The notes: generated from the sequence alone by a model not told the origin. A DNA stretch of 14,940 bases from an uncultured Alphaproteobacteria bacterium (GCA_944392285.1 CALXWF010000070.1:1-14940), one strand, 5' to 3'; shown: positions 5,927-12,988, counted from the first letter of the stretch. Translations and numbers: made by a program.

Positions 5927-7661
5927 TTTGGTTTGGCCTTTTTTGAAAAAATATTATTGGCGCGTCAAGGCTCCTTTGGTTTTTGTTACTTTGGCCGGCC
6001 CCATCATTGCCTTTTGCAACCAGTTAGTACCTTGGTATGTGAGCAAAATCGTTAACCTGATTAATTTGGACGCGCTTGATGAGGCAAAATGGCAAGAGTT
6101 GTTTGAAATCTGCGCCTTTATGGTGGCGTTAGTGGGCGCGACAACGGTATTATCTCTTTTGGCTTTTTATGTAATGCAAAACAAAGTTATTGCGCCCTTG
6201 GGCATCAGCGTGCGGCAAGATTTGTTTGCGCAGGTTTTGGAAAAGCACAAAGACTTTTGGAGCAAAAACAGCGCCGGAAACGTCTTTTCAAAAATTGACA
6301 GCAGCCGACGCACAACCGCGGCTTGGAGCTCAATCGGAAATATTTTGCTCTTTGCCAATATATCAGTCTGCGGCTTTTTGGCCAGTCTTTATTTTGTGGC
6401 CAAGATTTATTGGCCGATGGCTTCGGTTTATCTGATTGCCTCAATCTTGCTGTTTGCGGCTTTTCATAAATTGGCCGAAAATACGGCTCAAGCCTCAAAA
6501 CAACAAGAAAACCTTAAGAATAAAGTCTTTGGCCTGACGACCAATATGATAAGCAATTATTTTATCTTAAAGATTTTCGGAAGCCTTGGACGCGAACTGA
6601 AAGCTCTGGATAAAAATTATGCCATGGTCGGCAAGGCTATGCAAAAAAATGCTTGGCTCCGTAATAAAAACAACCTGTTGGTCTGCGCGGCTTTGCTTTT
6701 GTTTGAAACTTCCATGGTGGTATATGCCGTTATTCTGTGGTCTAAAGAGATGATTGATGTCGGCAACGTGGTTTATATTTTGACTGCCATCATGACAACC
6801 GGAAATATTTTGCGCAACCTTGCCATGAACTGGATTTATTATCGAAGTGAGATTTTTAAGCTGCGCAATAATCTTAACCTTTTAAATGCCGAGATTGAAA
6901 TTAAAGACGCCCCGACCGCCAAAAAACTTAAGCTCAGCAAAGGCGCCGTTGAATTTCGGAATCTGTGCTTTGCTTATAATCGCAAAAAACCTGCGGTTGT
7001 TGATTTTAATCTTTCTATTAAACCGGGGGAAAAAGTCGGGATTATCGGCATGTCCGGCTCGGGGAAGACAACTTTGCTCCACTTGTTGCAAAGACTGGTT
7101 AACACCCCCGAAAACAGCATCTTTATTGACGGGCAAGATATTACCAAAGTTACGCAAGACAGCCTGCATAGGGCTTTGGCTTTTATTCCGCAAGATACTT
7201 CCTTATTCCACCGCTCCTTGAGCGAAAATTTGAGCTATGGCAGTTTTGAGGCCGGACAAAGCCAAATCAAAGAAGCGGCCAAACAATCTTATATTGAGGA
7301 ATTTGTCCCATTTCTGCCCCAAGGGTACAAAACTTTGGTCGGCGATAAAGGGGTTAAACTCTCGGGCGGGCAAAGGCAACGTGTCGGTATTGCCCGCGCG
7401 ATTTTGAAAGATTGTAAAATTTTGCTCCTTGATGAGGCAACCTCAGCTCTTGACAGTAAGTCGGAAAAATATATTCAGCAATCTTTGCAAAAATTGATAA
7501 AGAACAAAACGGTCATCGCCGTGGCACACCGTTTGTCTACCCTTAAAAACATGGATAGAATCGTGGTGATGGACGAGGGCAGAATTTTGGAACAAGGCAG
7601 CCCCACCGAGCTTTTGGACAAGCAAGGAAAATTTGCTAAAATCTGGAATCTGCAAGCTTAA
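5916..7661 (+). CDS. Half-size ABC exporter, second of a pair
   Basis: The protein has 581 residues, with about six membrane spans (to about residue 310) and an ATPase domain. Motifs are Walker A GMSGSGKTT (378-386), Q-loop IPQDTSLF, signature LSGGQRQ (482-488), Walker B ILLLDE (502-507) with Glu507, and H-loop His538. No catalytic residue is degenerate. The reading frame is open much further upstream, but that stretch overlaps the first ABC gene. I place the start at ATG 5916, preceded by AAGGAGG (5904-5910). The two ABC proteins resemble each other throughout, as expected for tandem duplicates that now work as a heterodimer. The gene ends 6 bp before the converging synthase-like gene, with no clear terminator between. 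Confidence 0.93.
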   Translation: MKNNLVWPFLKKYYWRVKAPLVFVTLAGPIIAFCNQLVPWYVSKIVNLINLDALDEAKWQELFEICAFMVALVGATTVLSLLAFYVMQNKVIAPLGISVRQDLFAQVLEKHKDFWSKNSAGNVFSKIDSSRRTTAAWSSIGNILLFANISVCGFLASLYFVAKIYWPMASVYLIASILLFAAFHKLAENTAQASKQQENLKNKVFGLTTNMISNYFILKIFGSLGRELKALDKNYAMVGKAMQKNAWLRNKNNLLVCAALLLFETSMVVYAVILWSKEMIDVGNVVYILTAIMTTGNILRNLAMNWIYYRSEIFKLRNNLNLLNAEIEIKDAPTAKKLKLSKGAVEFRNLCFAYNRKKPAVVDFNLSIKPGEKVGIIGMSGSGKTTLLHLLQRLVNTPENSIFIDGQDITKVTQDSLHRALAFIPQDTSLFHRSLSENLSYGSFEAGQSQIKEAAKQSYIEEFVPFLPQGYKTLVGDKGVKLSGGQRQRVGIARAILKDCKILLLDEATSALDSKSEKYIQQSLQKLIKNKTVIAVAHRLSTLKNMDRIVVMDEGRILEQGSPTELLDKQGKFAKIWNLQA

Positions 7662-7667
7662 AAAAAA

Positions 7668-9050
7668 TCAGTTATCTAAAAACGAAGCATTGCGGTTGAT
7701 GGTGTAAATTCGTGCCGGGTTTTGGTGATGATAATATACATAAATAACGTTTGAGAGCTTGCCTTTTTGCCAAGGGTCAAAGCCGCCGATTACCTGTCGC
7801 TGCAAATTTGTTTGAAAAACAGAGCGCAAGGTATTGTCCAGATTCATGCTGAATTTGTCTGAAAAATTGGGGCTTGATATCAAATTCATGACAATAATTC
7901 CCCCGTCTTTTAAGTGGCTTTTAACCCGATAAAAATATTCTTGCGTGACTAAATCTTGCGGAATAACTCTGGTGGAAGAATAAGTATCTAAGACAATTAA
8001 ATCATAGAGCGTTTTATCTTCTTTTAAAAACTGGTTAGCATCTTGAAGCTCAAATTTTTTGTTCGCCCCGAGTTTTTCGTTTAGAAAATATTTTTCCGAG
8101 AGCGGCAGCAGCGCTTTGTCAACATCTACATAGGTGTAATTATTAAAATCATCATTCCTTCCCAGAGTAAAACCACCGGCACCGAGAATAAGAATGTGTT
8201 TTTTGTCTTGCAGCGGCAAGGTTTTTAAAAAATTGTTTTCAATATATTGGATATAGGGAAACAACAGTTTGTCGTCTTGCGAAATTTTTGAGGCGGCGCT
8301 GCCGTTTAAGACCATTACCTTTGATTTGCCTTCATCTGCTTCAAAAACCGAAATTGTTGAAACCGCATTATTTTCAACAATTGCAAATAAATCATATAAT
8401 AATTGGCTACGGTTTAATAAAACGCCTGCCACAGCTATTGTCAGCGCCCAGTAGATGTCAAATGATTTTTGCAGTATCAGTGCGGCAGAAAGGCAAAGAC
8501 ATATTATAACGACAATGGTATAATTTACGCCCAGCAGCGGCATCAGAACCAAAGTCGACAGCAACGACCCCAAGACCGAGCCAATTGTATCTACCGCCAT
8601 GAGTTTGCCGGTAAAATTGCGGTTGTATTTATGCAGGAAACGGCTTAAAAGCGAAGTTATCTGCCCAAATAAATAAGACGGGTAAGAAAGCAGAGCCAAA
8701 CAATAAATAAAACTCTTGACCAAAGTGCTTTTAACCCCAAGATAATCAAACAAAGCAAAATATAGATATATTAAGATATAGCTGGCGGCAAGAATCGCCC
8801 AGAGAGCCAAAAAATAAAATGCTTTTATTACCCGACGCCGAACCGCTTTGGCTGCTAAAGGGAAAACCGAGCCGGCATAATACCCCCAAGACATAAAAGC
8901 CATTATTACACCAATAATGATTGAGGCAGTCACGGCCGTGGCTCCGACAAAACCACTTAACTGGCGCATAACTATCAGCTCTAATGACAGACTGGAAAAG
9001 CCGCCGATAAAAATCGCCCAAAGCAATATTCGTCTGATTTTTTTGCTCAT
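7668..9050 (-). CDS. Membrane-anchored spermidine/spermine synthase-like protein
   Basis: This 460-residue protein has an N-terminal half of about six to seven membrane spans (to about residue 215) joined to a cytoplasmic methyltransferase-fold domain (about 230-445) like polyamine aminopropyltransferases. The fold shows the nucleoside-binding glycine loop ILGAGGFTLGR (288-298), the acidic strand end YVDVD (307-311), the DANQFL segment (337-342) and LDTYSS (354-359). The membrane part carries the VDTIGSVLGSLL segment seen in similar fusion proteins. The usual substrate-site segment of SpeE, LDG followed later by DE and YHE, is changed here to LNGSAASKISQDDKLLFPYI. Classical aminopropyl transfer is therefore uncertain, and another decarboxylated-SAM or SAM reaction is possible. 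AAGGAGC precedes the start by 5-6 bases. Confidence 0.82.
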   Translation of the reverse strand: MSKKIRRILLWAIFIGGFSSLSLELIVMRQLSGFVGATAVTASIIIGVIMAFMSWGYYAGSVFPLAAKAVRRRVIKAFYFLALWAILAASYILIYLYFALFDYLGVKSTLVKSFIYCLALLSYPSYLFGQITSLLSRFLHKYNRNFTGKLMAVDTIGSVLGSLLSTLVLMPLLGVNYTIVVIICLCLSAALILQKSFDIYWALTIAVAGVLLNRSQLLYDLFAIVENNAVSTISVFEADEGKSKVMVLNGSAASKISQDDKLLFPYIQYIENNFLKTLPLQDKKHILILGAGGFTLGRNDDFNNYTYVDVDKALLPLSEKYFLNEKLGANKKFELQDANQFLKEDKTLYDLIVLDTYSSTRVIPQDLVTQEYFYRVKSHLKDGGIIVMNLISSPNFSDKFSMNLDNTLRSVFQTNLQRQVIGGFDPWQKGKLSNVIYVYYHHQNPARIYTINRNASFLDN

Positions 9051-9075
9051 GTGTGCTCCTTGAGAATCTTGGTTT

Positions 9076-9103
9076 ATTGTTTCATCTTCAAAGAAAATGT
9101 CAA
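9076..9103 (-). promoter_or_regulatory. Possible promoter of the synthase-like gene
   Basis: On the minus strand, a perfect TTGACA (9098-9103) is followed after 16 bp by AACAAT (9076-9081), a four-of-six match to the -10 box. Transcription would start about 20 bases before the gene. The -10 box is weak. Confidence 0.4.
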
Positions 9104-9190
9104 TATTTTGAAAAAATTTTAAACAACCTCTTGTTTTTGTGCGGGGATTGAATATCCTAAAATTGTTTGTTTTAAATAGGGAGGTATCTG

Positions 9191-9808
9191 ATGCTTAAAT
9201 ATATTCTTTACGTTGTTGTATCTGCGGCCGTGTTGGCTTTGGTTTGCGGCGGCGTTCACTTGCTTAAAGTGGCTTTGAAAAACAAAAAAGAAATGGCTCA
9301 ATATGAAACCGTTAATGAAACCAAAGTAAAACCTTTGGGCAAAGTTTTGGTGGTGTATTATTCTTTGAGCGGACATACGAAGGAAATTGCCGAAATCATT
9401 AGCCAAAAAACCGGTGCCGACCTCTATGAAATTGAGGTATCACCCAAAATTGAGCAAAATGCTTTGATGTATATGAAAGTAAAAAAACAACTCCAAGAAA
9501 AAAAATATCCCAAATTGGCTAAACCCCTGCCCGATTTTAGCCAATATGACATGATTTTTGTCGGTGCGCCGGTTTGGTGGTACACAATTGCGACTCCCGG
9601 CTTTGCCTTTTTGCAAGAAGCTGACTTTGCCGGCAAAAAGGTTGTGCCTTTTTCAACTCAGGGCAGTAATTATGGTTCATTTTTTGAAGATTTTGCAAAA
9701 AATGCCCGCAACGGAGAAATTTTAACTTCGGCAAACTTCAATAATTTGCCCGAAAGCTATGCAAAAGCCGTTGATAATAAAATTACGCAATGGTTAAACA
9801 GTTTATAA
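9191..9808 (+). CDS. Membrane-anchored flavodoxin-like protein
   Basis: This 205-residue protein has one N-terminal hydrophobic segment (about 4-25), a basic linker to residue 50, and then a complete flavodoxin fold. The FMN phosphate loop is SLSGHTKEIA (58-67). The loops that flank the flavin ring are GAPVWWYTIATP (125-136) and FSTQGSNYGSFF (154-165). It most likely binds FMN and carries electrons or reduces a substrate at the inner membrane. The orientation of the domain is not certain, but the basic residues after the hydrophobic segment favour a cytoplasmic domain. Soluble flavodoxins lack this anchor. GGGAGG at 9179-9184 is the ribosome-binding site. The gene is divergent from the synthase-like gene and ends at a two-way terminator. 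Confidence 0.9.
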   Translation: MLKYILYVVVSAAVLALVCGGVHLLKVALKNKKEMAQYETVNETKVKPLGKVLVVYYSLSGHTKEIAEIISQKTGADLYEIEVSPKIEQNALMYMKVKKQLQEKKYPKLAKPLPDFSQYDMIFVGAPVWWYTIATPGFAFLQEADFAGKKVVPFSTQGSNYGSFFEDFAKNARNGEILTSANFNNLPESYAKAVDNKITQWLNSL

Positions 9809-9814
9809 AAAAAT

Positions 9815-9842
9815 AAAAGCGGCTAATTTCAGCCGCTTTTTC
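9815..9842. terminator. Two-way terminator between the flavodoxin and M23 peptidase genes
   Basis: AAAAGCGGCT (9815-9824) pairs perfectly with AGCCGCTTTT (9831-9840) around a 6-base loop. A-tracts and T-tracts flank both sides, so it can end transcription from both converging genes. The stop of the peptidase gene is 4 bp away. Confidence 0.93.
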
Positions 9843-9845
9843 TTT

Positions 9846-11294
9846 CTATCTGTTAGACATTTTCGCCGGTTGGGCTTGCGCAAACATTTGTTGGTAAGCA
9901 TCTTTTATTTTGGCGACAATTATCTTAAATTCTTTTAAGTTTTTGCCTTTTAAGTTTTCTCCGGCGGCGGCCTTAATGGTCAGCGGATTAACACGACGGC
10001 CGTTGCGAATTACTTCATAGTGCAAATGCGGACCGGTAGATCTGCCGGTGCTGCCGACATAACCGATTACCTGACCTTGTTTAACTCTAACACCGGGGCG
10101 AATGCCTTTGGCAAAAGCCTTCATGTGGCCATAGGCCGTAGAATATTCGGAATTGTGGCGAATCTTTATATAGTTGCCGTAACCACCGTTATATTTGGCC
10201 ACTTGAACCACACCGTCTCCTCCGGCATAAATTAAGCTGCCGGCCGGTGCCGCATAGTCAACCCCCCAGTGGATGCGGATGTCACGCAAAATGGGGTGAC
10301 GACGACGGCCAAAGGGAGAGGAAATGCGCGCTCTTTGGTAAGACATCGGCTTTTTGGACAAGGTCTTTTTCATGGCCAGACCTTTTTCATTATAATAGTC
10401 AACATTGCCGGATTTGTCTTTGAAACGATATAAGGCGATTTTGTCTTTGCGCAACTGTAATGAGGCATATAAAATATTGCCGTTGCGAACGACTTCTCCT
10501 GAAGGAGATATATAATTTTCATAAATAATTTCAAATTTGTCGCCTTTACGAACATCGCGGCTAAAATCAACAGAAAAATTAAAGATATTAATAAACTCGG
10601 CGACAATCCGGCTGGGAACATTTTGGGCCGTCATGGCACTTGAGAGGGTGCCGCTGATGGTGCCGCTGGCGCTGTTGACCTCGGTTACGAGCTCATCTTT
10701 TTCGGCTCGAGCAACATATTGCTCTTGTTCATTTTTCTCCAACACATAGCGTTCGCCCGGTTTGGTTTCTATGGTAATATTTTCAACACTCACGCCGCTG
10801 TCTGTTACGGGCTCTTCGGGCAAGTCTATTTTTGTGCGATTAACGGTTGTAACCGTCATTTTTTGGCCGATGCGCAGATTTTGCGGATTATAAACTTTTT
10901 TTAACGTCGTGTAGAGCTCATGCGCTTCATTATAAGTAAGACCAAGGTTGGTTAAGATAGAAATAAAGGTATCTCCCTTGGAAATAATAATTTCATTTTC
11001 AATCGTTTTACTCTGGCTGTTATAATTTACCATTTCAAAGAGGGATTTAATGTTTTCAATAGAGCTTTCGGGATAGACGGATTCAGGATTTTGGAGATTA
11101 TTAACAATATTGTTTTCAAATATAATATAATCCAGACGTTCACGCGGGGCAACAGAAGCGTTAACCGCATTATTGTTGACCAAAGACAAGACCAACGCGA
11201 CAGCAACAGCTACCGCATATCCAAGCGTCATTAGCCTTTGGCGGTTTTTAAGGCTTATTCTAAGCACTCTTGCGTATAATTTCATTCGGCTCAT
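9846..11294 (-). CDS. Membrane-anchored M23 family peptidoglycan peptidase with LysM-like domain
   Basis: This 482-residue protein has a short basic N-terminus, one hydrophobic anchor (about 21-39), and a LysM/OapA-like segment (about 97-148) containing KGDTFISILTNLGL and NLRIGQKMTV. A linker region follows, then a C-terminal LytM/M23 zinc peptidase domain (about 325-440). Zinc ligands are visible: His342 and Asp346 in HWGVD, and the HLH motif at 423-425, with the conserved YGHM segment between. It should act in the periplasm as a DD-endopeptidase or as an EnvC/NlpD-type activator. The intact zinc site favours an active enzyme. The frame is open further upstream through the tRNA gene, but I choose ATG 11294, with G-rich CGGGGGC upstream and a promoter at 11334-11362. 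Confidence 0.92.
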   Translation of the reverse strand: MSRMKLYARVLRISLKNRQRLMTLGYAVAVAVALVLSLVNNNAVNASVAPRERLDYIIFENNIVNNLQNPESVYPESSIENIKSLFEMVNYNSQSKTIENEIIISKGDTFISILTNLGLTYNEAHELYTTLKKVYNPQNLRIGQKMTVTTVNRTKIDLPEEPVTDSGVSVENITIETKPGERYVLEKNEQEQYVARAEKDELVTEVNSASGTISGTLSSAMTAQNVPSRIVAEFINIFNFSVDFSRDVRKGDKFEIIYENYISPSGEVVRNGNILYASLQLRKDKIALYRFKDKSGNVDYYNEKGLAMKKTLSKKPMSYQRARISSPFGRRRHPILRDIRIHWGVDYAAPAGSLIYAGGDGVVQVAKYNGGYGNYIKIRHNSEYSTAYGHMKAFAKGIRPGVRVKQGQVIGYVGSTGRSTGPHLHYEVIRNGRRVNPLTIKAAAGENLKGKNLKEFKIIVAKIKDAYQQMFAQAQPAKMSNR

Positions 11295-11333
11295 AATCGG
11301 CCCCCGAAAATTGTTTATAAAATTCAGCTCTAA

Positions 11334-11362
11334 AATATAAAAGCAATCGCGATAAAAAACAA
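11334..11362 (-). promoter_or_regulatory. Promoter of the M23 peptidase gene
   Basis: On the minus strand, TTGTTT (11357-11362) and TATATT (11334-11339) are separated by 17 bp. This gives a start near 11327 and a leader of about 33 bases. It supports the start at 11294 and rules out a protein starting inside the tRNA gene. Confidence 0.55.
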
Positions 11363-11452
11363 AATATTTTATGGTTATAATGTGTATAAGTGGGAATGTA
11401 TCATGTTTTTTATTAATATTTTCATAATTTTTAAAAAAAATAAAAAAAATGC

Positions 11453-11481
11453 TTGCATTTATATTTTTTGTTCGGTATAAG
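11453..11481 (+). promoter_or_regulatory. Promoter of the tRNA-Asp gene
   Basis: TTGCAT (11453-11458) and TATAAG (11476-11481) are spaced 17 bp apart. The expected start near 11488 lies about 10 bases before the mature tRNA, a normal short leader. Confidence 0.7.
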
Positions 11482-11497
11482 GTAACACGAATTTGAT

Positions 11498-11575
11498 GGG
11501 GGCGTAGTTCAGCTGGTTTAGAATACATGCCTGTCACGCATGGGGTCGCGGGTTCGAGCCCCGTCGCTCCCGCCA
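11498..11575 (+). tRNA. tRNA-Asp (anticodon GTC)
   Basis: All four arms fold. The acceptor stem is GGGGGCG with CGCTCCC, including one G-U pair. The D arm GTTC/GAAT encloses a 10-base loop. The anticodon stem CATGC/GCATG closes the loop CTGTCAC, giving anticodon GTC. The T arm GCGGG/CCCGT holds TTCGAGC. The discriminator is G and the 3' CCA is encoded. A promoter precedes it and a terminator follows within 7 bases. The antisense strand of this gene yields the well-known false peptide containing GLEPATPC, which extends the neighbouring minus-strand frame. Confidence 0.97.
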
Positions 11576-11581
11576 GTTTAG

Positions 11582-11616
11582 AAAAAAGGTCGTTTGTTTG
11601 CAAACGACCTTTTTTT
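11582..11616 (+). terminator. Terminator of the tRNA-Asp gene (copy 1)
   Basis: A perfect 15-bp stem pairs AAAAAAGGTCGTTTG (11582-11596) with its complement from 11601 around a TTTG loop. It ends in seven T. A nearly identical copy lies 251 bp downstream. Confidence 0.95.
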
Positions 11617-11622
11617 ATGGCG

Positions 11623-11826
11623 CGGAAGACGCGCTCGACCAAGACCCCGGTCGCAGGCTTGAGGAAAAAAATATCTCCGGCGGAGATATTTTTAACGAAA
11701 GGCGCAGGTTTGTTAATGAGCGCGGCGGCGACAGCCTGACAGCGCGAATGTTACAAACCAAGTGACCGACGCGCGGTTAGCAAGCTTTGCGCGCTTACCA
11801 AGCTAGACGAGCCCTAGCGTCAGTCC
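11623..11826. other. G+C-rich, hairpin-rich intergenic block of unknown nature
   Basis: I count about 57% G+C here, far above the surrounding DNA. No convincing gene is present. Several inverted repeats follow one another. These include CGACC/GGTCG (11636-11653 area), a perfect 12-bp hairpin AAAAATATCTCC with GGAGATATTTTT (11667-11693), and GGTTTGT (11707-11713) with ACAAACC (11753-11759) enclosing CGCG words. Further hairpins are GCGCG/CGCGC around 11770-11794 and GCTAG/CTAGC around 11802-11818. It could be a palindromic repeat element, a structured RNA, or the remnant of a small mobile element. I do not recognise it. Confidence 0.6.
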
Positions 11827-11833
11827 GTTTAGG

Positions 11834-11867
11834 AAAAAGGTCGTTTGTTTGCAAACGACCTTTTTTT
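11834..11867 (+). terminator. Second copy of the tRNA-type terminator
   Basis: A perfect 14-bp stem begins AAAAAGGTCGTTTG (11834-11847), with a TTTG loop and seven T. It lies ahead of the heat-shock promoter and would insulate hsp20 from upstream transcription. Confidence 0.9.
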
Positions 11868-11907
11868 ATGGCGAGATTAAAAATTTTTGTAATTTTTTTC
11901 TTGGCCT

Positions 11908-11936
11908 CTTGATTTTAGAAAAAAATCTTCCTACTT
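11908..11936 (+). promoter_or_regulatory. Heat-shock (sigma-32-type) promoter of the Hsp20 gene
   Basis: CTTGAT (11908-11913) and CCTACTT (11930-11936) lie with 18 bases between CTTG and CCTA. This matches the alphaproteobacterial sigma-32 pattern of CTTG, a 17-18 base gap, then C-Y-T-A-T-n-T, except for one base. Transcription would start near 11942, 28 bases before the Hsp20 start. The gene's function supports the call. Confidence 0.55.
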
Positions 11937-11969
11937 CAGATTCAGATGATATGATTTAAGGAGGAAAAA

Positions 11970-12449
11970 ATGTCTGATTCATTAATTACACGTAAAGAAC
12001 ACAGCCATAATACTCCGATGCATTATGGTTATCGCAAAGATTTTGGTGATCTCGTCAACGGTTTTTTGAATGGTTGGTTAGATTTGCCTTTTGAAAATAC
12101 TTCTCTTAAAAATTTGGAACCCAAAATTGAAGTAACGGAAAATGATAATGATGTTACCGTTTGCGCTGAAGTCCCCGGTATTTCCGAAAAAGATATGGAT
12201 TTGGAAATTTCTTCCGACGGATATTTGGTTATTTCGGGTGAGAAAAAACAAGAGAAAAAAGAGCATGGCAAAGGAAGCTATTTTTCTGAGATATCTTACG
12301 GATCATTCAAAAGAACCGTCCCTCTGCCTTGGGATTTGAAATTTGACGAAGCCAAAGCCGATTTTGAAAACGGTATGTTGAAAGTCTTTATTCCGAAATC
12401 TCAAGATGAAAAAGGACGGAAAAAGAAAATTGCCATTAATAAAAAATAA
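11970..12449 (+). CDS. Small heat-shock protein, Hsp20/alpha-crystallin family
   Basis: This 159-residue cytoplasmic chaperone holds unfolding proteins in a refoldable state without ATP. The N-terminal arm (1-49) contains HYGYRKDFGDLVNGFLNG. The alpha-crystallin domain spans about 50-143 with PKIEVTENDNDVTVCAEVPG, the LEISSDGYLVISGEK strands, and the late A-x-x-x-NG-x-L signature (Ala130 to Leu137). The C-terminal I-A-I motif at 154-156 is the usual oligomer-forming I-x-I. The length is normal for a class A type protein. AAGGAGG (11958-11964) is an excellent ribosome-binding site. A sigma-32-like promoter precedes the gene and a strong terminator follows. Confidence 0.95.
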   Translation: MSDSLITRKEHSHNTPMHYGYRKDFGDLVNGFLNGWLDLPFENTSLKNLEPKIEVTENDNDVTVCAEVPGISEKDMDLEISSDGYLVISGEKKQEKKEHGKGSYFSEISYGSFKRTVPLPWDLKFDEAKADFENGMLKVFIPKSQDEKGRKKKIAINKK

Positions 12450-12470
12450 TAAAAATAATTCTTAGTAAAC

Positions 12471-12506
12471 AAAAACCCGCCGTAGCGTTGCTATTGCGGG
12501 TTTTTT
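12471..12506. terminator. Two-way terminator after Hsp20, overlapping the next gene's end
   Basis: AAAAACCCGC (12471-12480) pairs with GCGGGTTTTT (12496-12505). The 15-base loop has an inner TAGC/GCTA stem. It lies 21 bp after the Hsp20 stop. One arm lies inside the last codons of the minus-strand gene that ends at 12491. Confidence 0.9.
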
Positions 12507-12988
12507 GCTCCTGTCGGCCGTACATCTGTCGGGACTGCCGGCTGTTGGGGGCGAGCGGAGCTCTTTGACGGAGATGTTTCTTTTATCTTAATTTTTTCCT
12601 GCCAAAGATTCTTTACCTTTTGCCAAAAACTGATTTTTTCTTCACAAGTTGCGGTTTGCTCATTCCAAACACCGCCGCTTTGTTCACACAGGCGTTGGTC
12701 TTGGTGACTGTAATAATACCAACCATAAGCGGCAAGTGCTATTAAAATTGCGAGCAAAAGCAACTTTATAACATTTTTGAATAAATACCACAAAAGCCAC
12801 AGAAACAAAAGCCCTGCCAATGTCAGCTTGTCGGTTAAAGCATTTTGCCCTAACACATATATAGAAAACAGCTCATATATTACCAACAGCCCAAAAAACG
12901 TATTTACCGGCGATTTTAACAACGCCAATAACAAGCGTTTCCACCAACTTTTGGGCTCTTCACCTTCTATTTTAACATTTTCTTCCAT
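12491..12988 (-). CDS. Small membrane protein of unknown function
   Basis: This 165-residue protein is not one I recognise. A basic N-terminal stretch (SWWKRLLLALLK, 14-25) leads into three hydrophobic segments at about 30-47, 55-70 and 73-93. A short region with two cysteines follows, LCEQSGGVWNEQTATCEE (Cys101 and Cys115), in a C-x5-W-x7-C spacing that could form a disulfide. A Lys/Pro/Gln-rich tail of about 45 residues ends the protein. The frame is open to 13045, but I chose the ATG at 12988 because it has an AGAGAG ribosome-binding site. The final codons lie in the shared terminator stem. A cell-envelope role is a guess. Confidence 0.75.
   Translation of the reverse strand: MEENVKIEGEEPKSWWKRLLLALLKSPVNTFFGLLVIYELFSIYVLGQNALTDKLTLAGLLFLWLLWYLFKNVIKLLLLAILIALAAYGWYYYSHQDQRLCEQSGGVWNEQTATCEEKISFWQKVKNLWQEKIKIKETSPSKSSARPQQPAVPTDVRPTGAKNPQ

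Larger units (their letters stand above)
11576..11873. repeat. Direct repeat of the tRNA terminator (47 bp, two copies)
   Basis: The stretches 11576-11622 and 11827-11873 match at 46 of 47 bases. The single difference is A against G at the seventh base. Each copy runs from GTTTAG through the whole terminator to ATGGCG. The bases before the copies differ: copy 1 follows the tRNA CCA end, and copy 2 does not. The repeats bound 204 bp of unlike DNA. They could result from a local duplication, an insertion, or loss of a second tRNA gene. Confidence 0.9.

Noticed and set aside
9846..11642. A 598-residue version of the M23 peptidase that starts inside the tRNA and terminator region
   Set aside because: Its extra 116 residues read through the antisense of tRNA-Asp and give the familiar artefact peptide GLEPATPC. 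A promoter at 11334-11362 lies downstream of that start, so I use ATG 11294.
11617..11739. A 40-codon plus-strand frame beginning MARKTRSTK right after the tRNA terminator
   Set aside because: It has no ribosome-binding site because its start follows the T-run. It is made of hairpin DNA, and the start is part of the terminator repeat.
11576..11873. attL/attR sites of an integrated element at tRNA-Asp
   Set aside because: The repeat does not include the tRNA 3' end, and no integrase or other mobile gene lies between the copies. It is kept only as an open possibility.
11950..11955. TATGAT as a sigma-70 -10 box for Hsp20
   Set aside because: No fitting -35 box is present, and the start would fall in the ribosome-binding site. 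The sigma-32-like pair fits better.
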